Shown here: positions 1-18,041 of the stretch, piece by piece | Position numbering within the stretch: the stretch's first letter is position 1 | How the letters are laid out: every line of letters starts with the position of its first letter | Assembly (NCBI GenBank): GCA_943327755.2 | Contig: CALPYF020000005.1 | Span: 1 to 64,000 of the forward strand | Length of the DNA stretch: 64,000 bases | Source of the DNA: Deinococcus hopiensis KR-140 | GTDB taxonomy: Bacteria > Deinococcota > Deinococci > Deinococcales > Deinococcaceae | Reading direction: 5' to 3' | Notes under the pieces: generated by a model | Told to the model about the DNA's origin: nothing | Databases searched by the model: none | Seen by the model: the letters and a program-made list of their open reading frames with translations, nothing else | Made by a program: the position numbers and the translations under genes

Positions 1-73
1 CCCGCAGTATAGGGCGCGGCGCTTCTGGCGCGACCCCCGTCACGGGCAGAGGAATACTGTCAGATTTCTCTCT

Positions 74-79
74 TACACT
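74..79 (+). promoter_or_regulatory. -10 box of the FecR-domain gene
   Basis: TACACT lies 8 nt before the ATG at 88. This is the near-leaderless TANNNT arrangement repeated through the window. No clear -35 was seen. Confidence 0.5.
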
Positions 80-87
80 GGAACCAG

Positions 88-1611
88 ATGAGGTGCCCCG
101 CCGCTGTCCCCACGCTGATCTTTGCCGCGCTGTGCGGCGTGCCCGCCCTGGCCGCGCCCGCCCTGACCCGCGCCGAGGGCCGCGTGGAGGCGCAGCAGCC
201 CGGCGGCACCTGGGCCAGCCAGGACAGCGGCGAGGTCACCCTGGGCCTGCGCACCGGCGCGGGGCGCGCCGAACTGCGCGGCGGAACCGGGCTGATCACG
301 GTGGGCAGCGCCTCCCGGCTGCGCCGCTACCTTGACGAGGCTGACCTGCTCCAGGGCCGCTTCCACCTGCGCGGCCCGGTCGCCGTGCACGTGCAGGGCC
401 AGCACCTCGTCATGGACGGCCCGGGCGCGCTGCGCGCCGACCTGGACGGCCCGGTGCGGCGCGTGGCCGTGCTCGCCGGGCAGGCCCGCCTGGATCTCAA
501 CGGCCGGATCGTGACCGTGCAGGCCGGCCAGCAGCTCGACCTGCGTGGCGGGCAGCTCAGCGCCTTCCGCGAGACCGACCCCTGGTACGCCGCGCAGTTC
601 CGCGGTGAGGGCAACGCCAGCGTGCAGGCCACGCGCGGCCCGGTGACGCTGGTCCGCCCCGGGCAGACCCGCAGCGCGGTCATCGGTGACCCGCTGGAGG
701 TCGGCACGACGCTGAATACCGGCGCGGGCGCCTGGGCCGAGGTGGGCTTCACGGGCGGCGGGTACCTGCGCCTGAACGAGCAGAGCGAACTGAGCGTCCT
801 GAGCGTGGACCGTACCGACCGGGGCCGCGAGGTCCTGCTGAAACTCGCGCGCGGCACCGCCTGGAACGTCGTGCAGAAGGGCCAGGGTGGGTACCGGATC
901 GACACACCGGTCGTGAGTACCGCCGTGCGCGGCACGGTGTTCCGCGTGGACGCCAGCGGGCTCGTGAAGGTCTTCGAGGGTCAGGTGGCGCTGCCCAGTA
1001 ACGCCGATCAGGCGGTCAGCGCCGGGCAGCAGCGCAGCGAGGCCGGCACCGTCGCCCCCCTGACGCTGGACGCCACGGACCGGTTCAATCAGGCCCTCGA
1101 CGCCGACCGGGCCCGGCCCCTCACGCTGAGCCTGCCACGCCCGGGCCTGACCCTGACCGAACTGGCGCTGAGTGCGCGCAGCCTCCCGGACACGGTGGTG
1201 ACTGCCGAGGTGGCCGGTCAGCGCCTGCCGTTCCGCGCCGACAGCGGCACCTACCGCCTGGACCCCCTGACGGCCCAGCTGCCCGAGGGCACGTACCCGG
1301 TGCGGGTCGTGGCGAGCCGCGCCGGCCGGAGCATCCAGCAGACCGTCACGGTCACCATCGACCGCACCGCCCCGCAGGGCACGCTGGGCGGTCAGCGGCG
1401 CGGACGCGTCCTGCTGTTGACCGGACGGGTGCAGGACAACAGCGCCGCCCGCGTGACCCTGACCGCCCGCGTCGGCACCCGCACGTACACCCGTACCGTC
1501 ACGCCCGGCGAAGCCGTCGTGTGGGCGCTGCCCCTGCCCGACCCCACCACGCCCGTCACCGTCCGCGCGCGCGACGCCGCAGGAAACGAACGAGATGTCC
1601 CGCTCCGCTGA
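88..1611 (+). CDS. Exported FecR-domain protein
   Basis: 507 aa. The N-terminus is a typical Sec signal peptide (residues 1-22, ending in ALAAPA), so the protein should act outside the cytoplasmic membrane. Two FecR-like beta domains can be made out, about residues 30-165 and 180-315; the second contains a conserved-looking TAVRGTVFRV stretch. The C-terminal third looks like Ig-type beta repeats. FecR domains usually relay or bind extracytoplasmic signals, but no TonB receptor or ECF sigma factor is nearby. The gene overlaps the following CHASE2-GGDEF gene by 17 nt. CHASE2 is an extracytoplasmic sensing domain, so this protein may present a ligand to it (inference). The start is fixed by the signal peptide and the -10 box at 74. 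Confidence 0.85.
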   Translation: MRCPAAVPTLIFAALCGVPALAAPALTRAEGRVEAQQPGGTWASQDSGEVTLGLRTGAGRAELRGGTGLITVGSASRLRRYLDEADLLQGRFHLRGPVAVHVQGQHLVMDGPGALRADLDGPVRRVAVLAGQARLDLNGRIVTVQAGQQLDLRGGQLSAFRETDPWYAAQFRGEGNASVQATRGPVTLVRPGQTRSAVIGDPLEVGTTLNTGAGAWAEVGFTGGGYLRLNEQSELSVLSVDRTDRGREVLLKLARGTAWNVVQKGQGGYRIDTPVVSTAVRGTVFRVDASGLVKVFEGQVALPSNADQAVSAGQQRSEAGTVAPLTLDATDRFNQALDADRARPLTLSLPRPGLTLTELALSARSLPDTVVTAEVAGQRLPFRADSGTYRLDPLTAQLPEGTYPVRVVASRAGRSIQQTVTVTIDRTAPQGTLGGQRRGRVLLLTGRVQDNSAARVTLTARVGTRTYTRTVTPGEAVVWALPLPDPTTPVTVRARDAAGNERDVPLR

Positions 1612-3061
1612 GCGTTCCCTGGCCCTGTTCACCGCGCCGGTCGCGGCGCTGCTCGCGGCGCTGCTGACCCTGCTGATGCCCGCCAACCCGCGCCTGAACG
1701 ACGCCCTGAACCGCGCCCTGCCGGCCCCCACGGACCGCCGGGTCGTGCTGGTGGGAATCGACGACGCCACGCTGCGCGACTACGGCCGCGTGGGCAGCTG
1801 GCCGCGCGACCTGTACGGACAGGCGCTGGCCACGCTGGAACAGGCGGGCGCGACCGCCGTCGGCATTGACGTGCTCCTGACCGACCCCACCCAGAACGAC
1901 GCGCAGCTGAGAGAGGCCTTCAGCCGTTCGAACGTCGTGCTGGCCACCGCTCCCGGCGAGTCCACGCTGCTGGCCAGCCCCGCGTGGCGCTCCCCGACCG
2001 GCATCAGCGCCCTGAATGTCAGTCCGGACGGCGTCGTCCGCTCCTTCCAGACGGCGTACCCCGATTCGGCCGGGCGGCTGCAACCCAGCTTCGCGCGGCA
2101 GCTGGCCGTCGCGGCGGGCCGCAGCGTGGAACTCAGCACCCAGCCTCACGTGCTGCGGTACGCCGCGCCGGACCCGGACCGTCTGCCGGTCATTCCGTTC
2201 CGGGACGTCGTCAGCGGCAACGTCCGCTACGGCGACATCCAGGGCAAGATCGTCCTGATCGGCCTGACCGCCAGCGGCACCGGCGCGGGCGCCGTGCGCG
2301 ACGTGACCGGCCAGACCGTACCCGGCACCGAACTGCAGGTGCGGGCGGTGTCCAGCCTGCTCAGCCCGCCCTTCACCACGCTGCCCACCTGGCTGACCGT
2401 GCTGCTCAGCGTGGCCATTGCCGTCACGGCGGTGCTCGCCCGCGGCCTGTGGGGCTTCGCGCTGGCCATGCTGGCACTGCTGGCCGCCGCGCCGCTGTGG
2501 CTGCTGAGTGTCCTGCTGCCCGGCGTGACCCTGTCGCTCGCGGCGATCATCGGGACGGCGCTGGTCGCGGCCGAACGGTGGTGGAACCTGCGGACCCTGG
2601 CGCTGCGCGATCCCCTGACCGGATTCGGGAACCGCGTCGCGTTCACGCGGGCGCTGGAGCAGCGCTGGGCGACCCGGCAGGCCCGGCCCCTGGGGCTGCT
2701 GCTCGTGGACCTCAGCGGCTTCCGGAAGGTCAACGAGGTGTACGGCGCGCACGCCGGTGACGAACTGCTGCGCGACCTCTCGGGACGCATCATGCAGCAC
2801 AAGCGCCGCAGCGACCTGATCTTCCGCTGGGGCCCCGACGAGTTCGCGGTGCTGCTCGATCAGGCCAGTGCTCAGGACGTCGCGCAGGTCGCGCAGCGCG
2901 TGCAGGAATCCCTGGACCGCATCAGTTACCGCGACCTGCCGCTGCGGGCCAGCGTGGGGGCCGCCCGCACCGGCGACGACGTGCAGACGCCGGTGGATCT
3001 GGTCGAGGCGGCCAGCCGCAGCCGTTACCGCGTGAAGTACCAGCGCGAGCAGCGAGGCTAG
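1595..3061 (+). CDS. CHASE2 sensor with GGDEF domain, signature altered to GPDEF
   Basis: 488 aa. An N-terminal membrane helix is followed by a CHASE2 domain (about residues 35-255) outside the membrane, two or three helices (about 260-325) and a cytoplasmic GGDEF domain (about 330-485). The DPLTGFGNR motif and the metal-binding Asp of DLSGFRKVN are present. The active-site loop reads GPDEF at residues 413-417 in place of GG(D/E)EF, so diguanylate cyclase activity is uncertain; the domain may bind GTP or c-di-GMP without making it. The gene overlaps the FecR-domain gene by 17 nt and AGGA sits about 10 nt before the ATG, so the two are translationally coupled. Confidence 0.88.
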   Translation: MSRSAERSLALFTAPVAALLAALLTLLMPANPRLNDALNRALPAPTDRRVVLVGIDDATLRDYGRVGSWPRDLYGQALATLEQAGATAVGIDVLLTDPTQNDAQLREAFSRSNVVLATAPGESTLLASPAWRSPTGISALNVSPDGVVRSFQTAYPDSAGRLQPSFARQLAVAAGRSVELSTQPHVLRYAAPDPDRLPVIPFRDVVSGNVRYGDIQGKIVLIGLTASGTGAGAVRDVTGQTVPGTELQVRAVSSLLSPPFTTLPTWLTVLLSVAIAVTAVLARGLWGFALAMLALLAAAPLWLLSVLLPGVTLSLAAIIGTALVAAERWWNLRTLALRDPLTGFGNRVAFTRALEQRWATRQARPLGLLLVDLSGFRKVNEVYGAHAGDELLRDLSGRIMQHKRRSDLIFRWGPDEFAVLLDQASAQDVAQVAQRVQESLDRISYRDLPLRASVGAARTGDDVQTPVDLVEAASRSRYRVKYQREQRG

Positions 3062-3079
3062 GCCCTGTAGAGCAACAGC

Positions 3080-3114
3080 AAGAGCCCGCCACGCAGTCCT
3101 GCGGGCGGGCTCTT
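3080..3114. terminator. Bidirectional terminator between the GGDEF gene and nuoN
   Basis: Perfect 11-bp arms AAGAGCCCGCC / GGCGGGCTCTT surround a 13-nt loop. The hairpin lies between two convergent genes and serves the end of the whole nuo operon. Confidence 0.85.
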
Positions 3115-3140
3115 CTTGGTCGGGGTACTCAGGTGTCCGC

Positions 3141-4589
3141 CTACCGTCCGGCGAGCATGCCCCAGATGTCGGGGTGCGCCACGAACGCGTACCAGAGGTT
3201 CGGCAACAGGCCCAGCACCGTGACGCCCGCCACGCCCAGCGCGACGGCCAGAGTGGTGGGCGCGCGCTGGCCGAGGCCGTACTCGCGCGCGGGGGTGCGG
3301 TCGGGCATGAACATCAGCATGGCGGGGCGCAGGTAGTACACCAGCGCGGCGACGCTGGTGAGCGCGGCGAGGACGCTGATCCAGGCGTAGCCGTTCTGGA
3401 AGGCCGCCTGGAACACCAGGTACTTCCCGAAGAAGCCCGCGAAGGGCGGCAGGCCCGCCAGCGAGGCGAGGCACACGGCCAGCGCGACGGCGTAGCCGGG
3501 GTGGCGGTAGTACAGGCCGCGCATGTCGGTGATGCTGAAACCCTCCTCGCTGCGCTGCAGGGCGGCGACGATGGCGAGCGCGGCAGCGGTCATGAGGGTG
3601 TACACGAGCAGGTAGTACCCGAGGGCCGCGCCGCCCGCGGCGGGGGTGCCGAGCAGCGCCATGCCCAGGAAGCCGGTGTGCGCGACGGCCGAGTACGCCA
3701 GCATGCGTTTGAAGTTCGTCTGGCGCAGCGCGGCGAGGTTCCCGACGATCAGCGTCGCGGCGATCAGGACCGCCAGGACCGAGTGCCAGCCGGGGGCGTT
3801 CTCCAGCGCGCCGGAGAACACGCGCAGCATCCCGGCGAACGCGGCGACCTTCACGACGGTGCTCAGGAACAGGCTGACGCTGGTGGGCGCGCCGCCGTAC
3901 ACGTCGGGCGTCCACTGGTGGAAGGGTGCCAGGGCGACCTTGAAGCCGAAGCCGCACAGCATCAGCAGCGCGCCGCCGACCAGGATGCCGACGTTGTCGG
4001 GGTTCAGGGTACCCGTCTTCTCGGCGATGGCGGCGTAGTTCAGGCTGCCGGTCGCGCCGTACACGAACGCCAGGCCGTAGATCAGCACGGCGCTCCCGGC
4101 GGCGCCGAGCAGGAAGTACTTCAGGCCGCTTTCCTCCGCGCGGCGCGAACCCTGCAGGGTGGCGAGGACGTAGGAGCTGAGGCTCATGATTTCCAGGCCG
4201 ATCAGCATGACGATCAGGTCGCCACTGAAGGCGATCAGCAGGCAACCGGTGACGGCGTACATGAGCATCGCGTCGAATTCGGGAAAAGACACGCGGGCGC
4301 GCCACGCGGTGTCCAGCGTGACGAGCAGCGTCATCAGGGTGCCGGCGAGGATCACGAAGCCCAGCAGCAGGGCGGCGTGGTCGGCGCGCAGGCTGCCGCC
4401 GAAGGAGGACAGGTCGCGGTTCCACAGCCAGCCGAGACTGACCGCCGAGGCGACCACGGCCCCGATGTTGATGAACGTCAGGGTGCGGCGGCTGAGCCAG
4501 AAGCCCAGCAGGGTGCTGCTGATGGCGCCGGCCAGGACGAGCAGGATGGGGAGCAGGGGCGTGAGGGACGCTTCGGGGACTTGCAGCAT
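3141..4589 (-). CDS. nuoN: NADH-quinone oxidoreductase subunit N
   Basis: 482 aa, almost entirely hydrophobic, with about 14 transmembrane helices. It is one of the three antiporter-like proton-pumping subunits in the membrane arm of complex I. The conserved core is present: a Lys in a DFGFKVALAPFH-type helix (seen as GFGFKVALAPFHQW), HTGFLGMALLG and LAGLPPFAGFFGK. It is the last gene of the 14-gene operon and its start is separated from the nuoM stop by 1 nt. The length is normal for the family. Confidence 0.97.
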   Translation of the reverse strand: MLQVPEASLTPLLPILLVLAGAISSTLLGFWLSRRTLTFINIGAVVASAVSLGWLWNRDLSSFGGSLRADHAALLLGFVILAGTLMTLLVTLDTAWRARVSFPEFDAMLMYAVTGCLLIAFSGDLIVMLIGLEIMSLSSYVLATLQGSRRAEESGLKYFLLGAAGSAVLIYGLAFVYGATGSLNYAAIAEKTGTLNPDNVGILVGGALLMLCGFGFKVALAPFHQWTPDVYGGAPTSVSLFLSTVVKVAAFAGMLRVFSGALENAPGWHSVLAVLIAATLIVGNLAALRQTNFKRMLAYSAVAHTGFLGMALLGTPAAGGAALGYYLLVYTLMTAAALAIVAALQRSEEGFSITDMRGLYYRHPGYAVALAVCLASLAGLPPFAGFFGKYLVFQAAFQNGYAWISVLAALTSVAALVYYLRPAMLMFMPDRTPAREYGLGQRAPTTLAVALGVAGVTVLGLLPNLWYAFVAHPDIWGMLAGR

Positions 4590-4590
4590 G

Positions 4591-7955
<3,365 letters not shown>

Positions 7956-7965
7956 AGGTTGCCAC

Positions 7966-8268
7966 TCAGCCTTTCAACGCCGCGAGATCGTCCACGTTCG
8001 TGGTCTCGCGTTTACGGAAGATCGCGACGATGATCGCCAGCCCGATCGCCACCTCGGCGGCCGCCAGCGTCATCACGATGAACACGGCCGTCTGCCCGGT
8101 CGGGTCGCCCCACGACCGCGCGAACGCCACCAGCGCGAGGTTCGCGGCGTTCAGCATCAGTTCCACCGACAGGAACACCATGATCGCCGTGCGGCGGGTC
8201 AGCACGCCGATCATGCCCAGCGCGAACAGAATCCCGGACAGGGCCAGATAGGAGGTGGTGGGCACCAT
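7966..8268 (-). CDS. nuoK: NADH-quinone oxidoreductase subunit K
   Basis: 100 aa, three transmembrane helices, the normal NuoK size. The conserved membrane Glu lies in VELMLNAANL and the second in AAAEVAIGLAI; both are part of the central proton-path axis of complex I. The start ATG (8266-8268) overlaps the nuoJ stop as ATGA. A longer reading upstream is only the out-of-frame shadow of nuoJ. Confidence 0.97.
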   Translation of the reverse strand: MVPTTSYLALSGILFALGMIGVLTRRTAIMVFLSVELMLNAANLALVAFARSWGDPTGQTAVFIVMTLAAAEVAIGLAIIVAIFRKRETTNVDDLAALKG

Positions 8269-8903
8269 CAGGCACGCACCTCCCCGTCCTGGGCGCCGCG
8301 GGTCTGCATCAGGGCCGGGGCGGCCCCGCGCGGCACCTGCCGCCGCTCTTCCTGAGGCGCGCCCACCGGTTCCTCCAGTTCGTCCGGCACGCCGTCCGGC
8401 TGCGCCGCCGGGCGCTGCACGAGCGCCACCGCACCCACGATCGCCACGAGCAGCAGGATGCTCACCGCCTCGAAGGGCAGCAGGAAGCGGGTCAGGAGGG
8501 TCTCCCCCATCACCAGCGCGGACCCGCCGCGCAGCGCCTCGGCCCCCTCGGCCAGCGGACGCGGGTCCTTGAACGTGAAGGCCAGCACCACGAACGCCCC
8601 GGCCAGCAGCGTCCCGCCGATCCCGGCGAGTTCCCGCACGTACGGCACCGGGTCCCGTTCCGTGACCGGCTGGTTCGCGTTCAGGAGCATGATCACGAAC
8701 AGGAACAGCACCATCACCGCGCCCGCGTACACGATTACCTGGGTTGCGGCCAGGAACGACGCGTTCAGCGTGGCGAACAGACCCGCCACGCACAGCAGCG
8801 TCCCCACCAGCCCCAGTGACGCGTGCACCGCGTTCTTCGCGGCGATGGTGATCACGCCGCCCACGATCGCCAGCGCGCCCAGCAGGATGAACGCCAGCAT
8901 CAT
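8268..8903 (-). CDS. nuoJ: NADH-quinone oxidoreductase subunit J
   Basis: 211 aa with five transmembrane helices in the first 165 residues, including the VIVYAGAVMVLFLFVIMLLN helix that forms the pi-bulge helix in this family. A hydrophilic Gln/Arg-rich tail of about 45 residues follows. It overlaps nuoK by 4 nt. It is preceded by a 112-nt gap after nuoI containing imperfect 7-nt periodic sequence. Confidence 0.96.
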   Translation of the reverse strand: MMLAFILLGALAIVGGVITIAAKNAVHASLGLVGTLLCVAGLFATLNASFLAATQVIVYAGAVMVLFLFVIMLLNANQPVTERDPVPYVRELAGIGGTLLAGAFVVLAFTFKDPRPLAEGAEALRGGSALVMGETLLTRFLLPFEAVSILLLVAIVGAVALVQRPAAQPDGVPDELEEPVGAPQEERRQVPRGAAPALMQTRGAQDGEVRA

Positions 8904-9015
8904 GGGCGGCCTCCGGCGCTCACCAGTCGAAGGGGCGAAGGGTCAAAGCGTCCAGGAAAAACAGGATTGCTCAGACCCTGAGACTCTTGGACTTTCAGAC
9001 GGTTCATCCAGACTC

Positions 9016-9555
<540 letters not shown>

Positions 9556-9591
9556 GGTTGGCTCCTGTGGTGGGGTGAGGGGAGGCGCGCA

Positions 9592-12920
<3,329 letters not shown>

Positions 12921-12943
12921 AGGGCCTCCCTTCGGTCGGCGCA

Positions 12944-13021
12944 GAAGGCTGAAGGCTGAAGGCCAGGGATCAAATCCGTCGTCATCTTCGCCATCTGCCT
13001 TCTGCCATATGCCATCTGCCC
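12944..13021. repeat. Heptamer array between nuoF and nuoG
   Basis: Two arrays with exact 7-nt period: GAAGGCT, GAAGGCT, GAAGGCC at 12944-12964, and CCATCTG, CCTTCTG, CCATATG, CCATCTG at 12991-13018. The second is a degenerate reverse complement of the first, so the transcript can fold into a hairpin. It occupies almost the whole gap between nuoF and nuoG. Confidence 0.75.
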
Positions 13022-13023
13022 GT

Positions 13024-14987
<1,964 letters not shown>

Positions 14988-15034
14988 ATTGGCTGCACTC
15001 CTTGATTGAGAGAACGTCCGGGGTCCGCCGGTAA

Positions 15035-16249
15035 TCAGCGGTCCACGTCGCCCAGCACGGGGTCGATGGTGGCGAGGATGGTGATCAGGTCCGCGAACTG
15101 CGCGCCGACGCAGGCGTACTCGAGCGCCTGGAGGTTCACGAAGCTGGGCGCGCGGATCTTCACGCGGTACGGCATGGAGCCGCCGTCGCTGACGATGTAG
15201 TAGCCGACCTCGCCGCGCGCACTCTCGACGGGGACGTACACCTCGCCGGTGGGCGGGTGGAAGCCTTCCGTGACGAGTTTGAAGTGGTGGATGACCGCTT
15301 CCATGCTCGTTTCGAGTTCGTGGCGGGGCGGGAGGCTGATCTTGCGGTTGGGGTCCTTGACCGGGCCGGGCCTCAGGCGTTTCAGGGCCTGCCGGACGAT
15401 CTTGATGCTCTCGCCGAATTCGAGGAGGCGCATGTTGAAGCGCGCCAGACTGTCGCCGTCGGTACTGGTGATGACGTTGAAGTCGTAGCTCTCGTAGCCG
15501 CAGTAGGGGTTGTCCTTGCGGTGGTCGAGGGGCACGCCGCTGGCGCGCAGGTTGGGTCCGGTGAGGCCCAGGTTGATGGCGACCTCGGGCGGGATGACGC
15601 CCACCCCCTTGGCGCGGTCGAGGAAGATGGGGTTCTGCGCGAACAGCGTGCTGTACTCGGTGACGCCGCGTTCCATCTGGTCGAGGAACTTCTCGACGCG
15701 GGCGGGCCAGCCGTCGGGAATGTCGCGGTACAGGCCGCCCACGCGGAAGTACCCCTGGTTCATGCGGTAGCCGCACACCGCCTCGAACAGGTCCTGGAGG
15801 GCTTCCTTCTCGCGGAAGGCGTAGAAGAACGGCGTCAGGGCGCCCAGGTCGAGCAGGCCGGTCCCGACGAACACGAGGTGGCTGTGGATGCGCCCGAGTT
15901 CGTGCAGGATGACGCGCACCGTGGTGGCCCGCTCGGGTACGTCCGCTTGGAGGAGTTTCTCGACGCTCAGGACGTACGCGAGTTCATGCCCGAAGGAGTG
16001 CAGGTAGTCGGTGCGGGGCGCGTACGTGACGCCCTGCTGGTACGTGCGGTTCTCGAAGGTCTTCTCGAAGCCGGTGTGCAGGTAGCCCATGTGCGGGGTG
16101 ACCTTCACGACGTACTCGCCGTCCATGTCCACCACGAGCCGCAGCACGCCGTGCGTACTGGGGTGCTGCGGCCCGACGTTCAGGCTCATGATCTGCGTGT
16201 GCATCTGCCCCTCGGGCAGCGCGCCGGGGCGTTCAGGTGCCGTGGTCAC
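15035..16249 (-). CDS. nuoD: NADH-quinone oxidoreductase subunit D
   Basis: 404 aa, the 49-kDa-type subunit that forms most of the quinone-reduction site with NuoB. It has the NVGPQHPSTHGVLRL signature, the HLVFVGTGLLDLGALTPFFY helix and the C-terminal DPVLGDVDR ending typical of the family. The GTG start (16247-16249) is followed by TTAPERPGA. A heptamer-repeat gap of about 100 nt separates it from nuoC. Confidence 0.97.
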   Translation of the reverse strand: MTTAPERPGALPEGQMHTQIMSLNVGPQHPSTHGVLRLVVDMDGEYVVKVTPHMGYLHTGFEKTFENRTYQQGVTYAPRTDYLHSFGHELAYVLSVEKLLQADVPERATTVRVILHELGRIHSHLVFVGTGLLDLGALTPFFYAFREKEALQDLFEAVCGYRMNQGYFRVGGLYRDIPDGWPARVEKFLDQMERGVTEYSTLFAQNPIFLDRAKGVGVIPPEVAINLGLTGPNLRASGVPLDHRKDNPYCGYESYDFNVITSTDGDSLARFNMRLLEFGESIKIVRQALKRLRPGPVKDPNRKISLPPRHELETSMEAVIHHFKLVTEGFHPPTGEVYVPVESARGEVGYYIVSDGGSMPYRVKIRAPSFVNLQALEYACVGAQFADLITILATIDPVLGDVDR

Positions 16250-16265
16250 CGCGCACCTCCGGTGA

Positions 16266-16293
16266 GGGTGATGGTTGAAGGGTGATGGTTGAT
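16266..16293. repeat. Heptamer array between nuoC and nuoD
   Basis: Four exact 7-nt units: GGGTGAT, GGTTGAA, GGGTGAT, GGTTGAT. Further along the gap (about 16321-16350) the complementary CCATCAA and CCATCGA appear, so a hairpin is possible. Confidence 0.75.
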
Positions 16294-16352
16294 GGAGAAC
16301 GGCAGGACCTCGCAGGCCTGTTCCATCAACTGGTTTCTTTCGACCATCGACA

Positions 16353-17060
16353 TCACTTGGGCCCTCCTTCCGGCATGACGGGCGGTAGGCGGTCCTCGCC
16401 CCGGCCGCGTCGGAGTTCGCCGCGGTACCCGGTGAGGCCCGCGTCGCGGCCGGTGAGGCCCGCGCGGAACGCGGCCGGGTCGAGGTGGCGGCCCTCGCGG
16501 AACAGGGTGGGGGTCTCGCCCAGCGGGAAGTCCTTGCGCAGCGGGTGCCCTTCCAGGTCGTCGGGCGTGAGGACCTTGCGCAGGTCGGGGTGCCCGGTGA
16601 AGGTGACGCCCATCAGGTCGTACACCTCGCGTTCCAGGTAGTTCGCGGCGCGCCAGACCGGGTACAGGCTGGGCAGCACCTCGCCGTCGTCGAGCCAGAC
16701 GCGCAGGAACACCCTGCGGTGGTCGCGCGGGTGGTAGATGTTGTGCAGCACTGCGAAGCGTTTCGGTCGGGCTTCGGTGTACGTGCTGTAGTCGATGCCG
16801 ACGGTGTCCATGAGCATGAACCCGTGGTCCTTGAGGGCCTGCGCGGCGCGCAGCAGGTCGCCGGGCGTGACCAGGGCGGTGGGTTCGGCGGCGTGGTCCT
16901 CGGTCAGGCCCAGCTCGGCGATCAGGCCAGTGACGTCGCGGCTGGGCGCCGCCGGAGTCACCGGGCCCGGGGACGGGACGACCGGCGCGGCGCTGGTGCT
17001 GGACTGCGCGACGCCCTCGCGGCCCATGGGTTTCGCATCGGCGGGTTTCAGCGGGTCCAT
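16353..17060 (-). CDS. nuoC: NADH-quinone oxidoreductase subunit C
   Basis: 235 aa, the 30-kDa subunit that packs against NuoD. The conserved YLEREVYDLMGVTFTGHPDLRKVLTPDDLEGHPLRKDFPL region is present in parts across residues 145-190. About 45 residues rich in Ala, Pro and Ser precede the conserved core. The ATG at 17058-17060 overlaps the end of nuoB by 13 nt. Confidence 0.95.
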   Translation of the reverse strand: MDPLKPADAKPMGREGVAQSSTSAAPVVPSPGPVTPAAPSRDVTGLIAELGLTEDHAAEPTALVTPGDLLRAAQALKDHGFMLMDTVGIDYSTYTEARPKRFAVLHNIYHPRDHRRVFLRVWLDDGEVLPSLYPVWRAANYLEREVYDLMGVTFTGHPDLRKVLTPDDLEGHPLRKDFPLGETPTLFREGRHLDPAAFRAGLTGRDAGLTGYRGELRRGRGEDRLPPVMPEGGPK

Positions 17061-17584
17061 GCGTCCACCATCGGCAGCTGCTGGCCCAGGCCGTCGAACG
17101 CCTCGCCGCGCACCTTCTTCTGAAGCTGCATCACGGCGTAGATGAGCGCTTCGGGACGCGGGGGGCAGCCGGGCACGAAGATGTCCACCGGCACCACGCT
17201 GTCCACGTTCTGCACGATCGCGTAGTTGTTGAACATGCCCCCACTGCTCGCGCACGCGCCCATGCTGATCACCCACTTGGGGTCCGGCATCTGGTCGTAC
17301 ACGCGGCGCATGACCGGCGCCATCTTCTTGCTCAGTCGCCCCGCGACGATCATCACGTCCGCCTGCCGGGGAGAGGCGCGGAACACCTCGCTGCCGAAGC
17401 GGGCGAGGTCGTTCCGGCCGTCGGTGCTGCTCATCATCTCGATGGCGCAGCACGCCAGCCCGAACGTCGCGGGCCACAGACTGTTACTGCGGCCCCACGC
17501 GACCAGCTTCTCCAGGCTGGAAAACAGGACCCCCTCGGACTCCAGTTCCTGCCAGTCCTTCTCGAACAGTTCCTTCAGTGGCAT
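17048..17584 (-). CDS. nuoB: NADH-quinone oxidoreductase subunit B
   Basis: 178 aa. NuoB carries cluster N2, the last cluster before quinone. The cluster ligands are visible in FGLACCAIEMM, SMGACASSGG and VPGCPPRPEAL. The start MPLKELF at 17582-17584 is preceded by GGAGG at 7 nt; a start eight codons further upstream lacks that spacing. Confidence 0.97.
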   Translation of the reverse strand: MPLKELFEKDWQELESEGVLFSSLEKLVAWGRSNSLWPATFGLACCAIEMMSSTDGRNDLARFGSEVFRASPRQADVMIVAGRLSKKMAPVMRRVYDQMPDPKWVISMGACASSGGMFNNYAIVQNVDSVVPVDIFVPGCPPRPEALIYAVMQLQKKVRGEAFDGLGQQLPMVDAWTR

Positions 17585-17609
17585 GGGACGACCTCCGGTT
17601 GGGGCCAAT

Positions 17610-17675
17610 GGCAGATGGCTGATGGCAGATAGCCCACAGTCTTCAGGCCATCAGCCATCTGCCTTCTGCTTTCTG
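17610..17675. repeat. Heptamer arrays between nuoA and nuoB
   Basis: GGCAGAT, GGCTGAT, GGCAGAT (17610-17630), then CCATCAG, CCATCTG, CCTTCTG, CTTTCTG (17648-17675). The second set is complementary to the first, giving a stem-loop in the nuo transcript. Confidence 0.78.
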
Positions 17676-17681
17676 CGTGCG

Positions 17682-18041
17682 TCAGGCCCATTCCAGCACC
17701 TTCTTCTTCAGGATGTAGACGTACCCGACGAGCAGCAGCAGGACGAAGGTGACGGCTTCGAAGAAGGCGAAGGGGATGAGTTTCTGGTAGGCGACGGCCA
17801 GGGGGTAGAAGAAGGCGGTTTCGATGTCGAAGATGATGAACAGCATGGCCACGAGGTAGAAGTGCACCGGGAAGCGCTGGCCGGTGCCGACGCCGCCGCG
17901 TTCGGGGTCGTTCCCGCTCTCGTAGGCCATGAGTTTGGTTCGACTGGCCTTCTTGGGGCCGAGGAGGGCGCTGGCAAGGACAGCAATGATGCCGATGCCG
18001 AGCGCGACGAGCAGCATGATGACGAAGTTGGCGTATTCGAT
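17682..18041 (-). CDS. nuoA: NADH-quinone oxidoreductase subunit A, probable ATC start
   Basis: 119 aa if translation starts at the ATC (complement of 18039-18041), 111 aa from the first ATG (18015-18017). NuoA is a three-helix membrane subunit near the quinone site. LMAYESGNDP and FYLVAMLFIIFDIETAFFYP are the family signatures. The ATC is favoured because GGAG lies 7 nt before it. The codons between it and the ATG (IEYANFVI) also resemble the N-terminus of Thermus Nqo7, which has about the same total length as I recall. No ATG, GTG or TTG occurs in frame upstream. It is the first gene of the operon. Confidence 0.9.
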   Translation of the reverse strand: MEYANFVIMLLVALGIGIIAVLASALLGPKKASRTKLMAYESGNDPERGGVGTGQRFPVHFYLVAMLFIIFDIETAFFYPLAVAYQKLIPFAFFEAVTFVLLLLVGYVYILKKKVLEWA

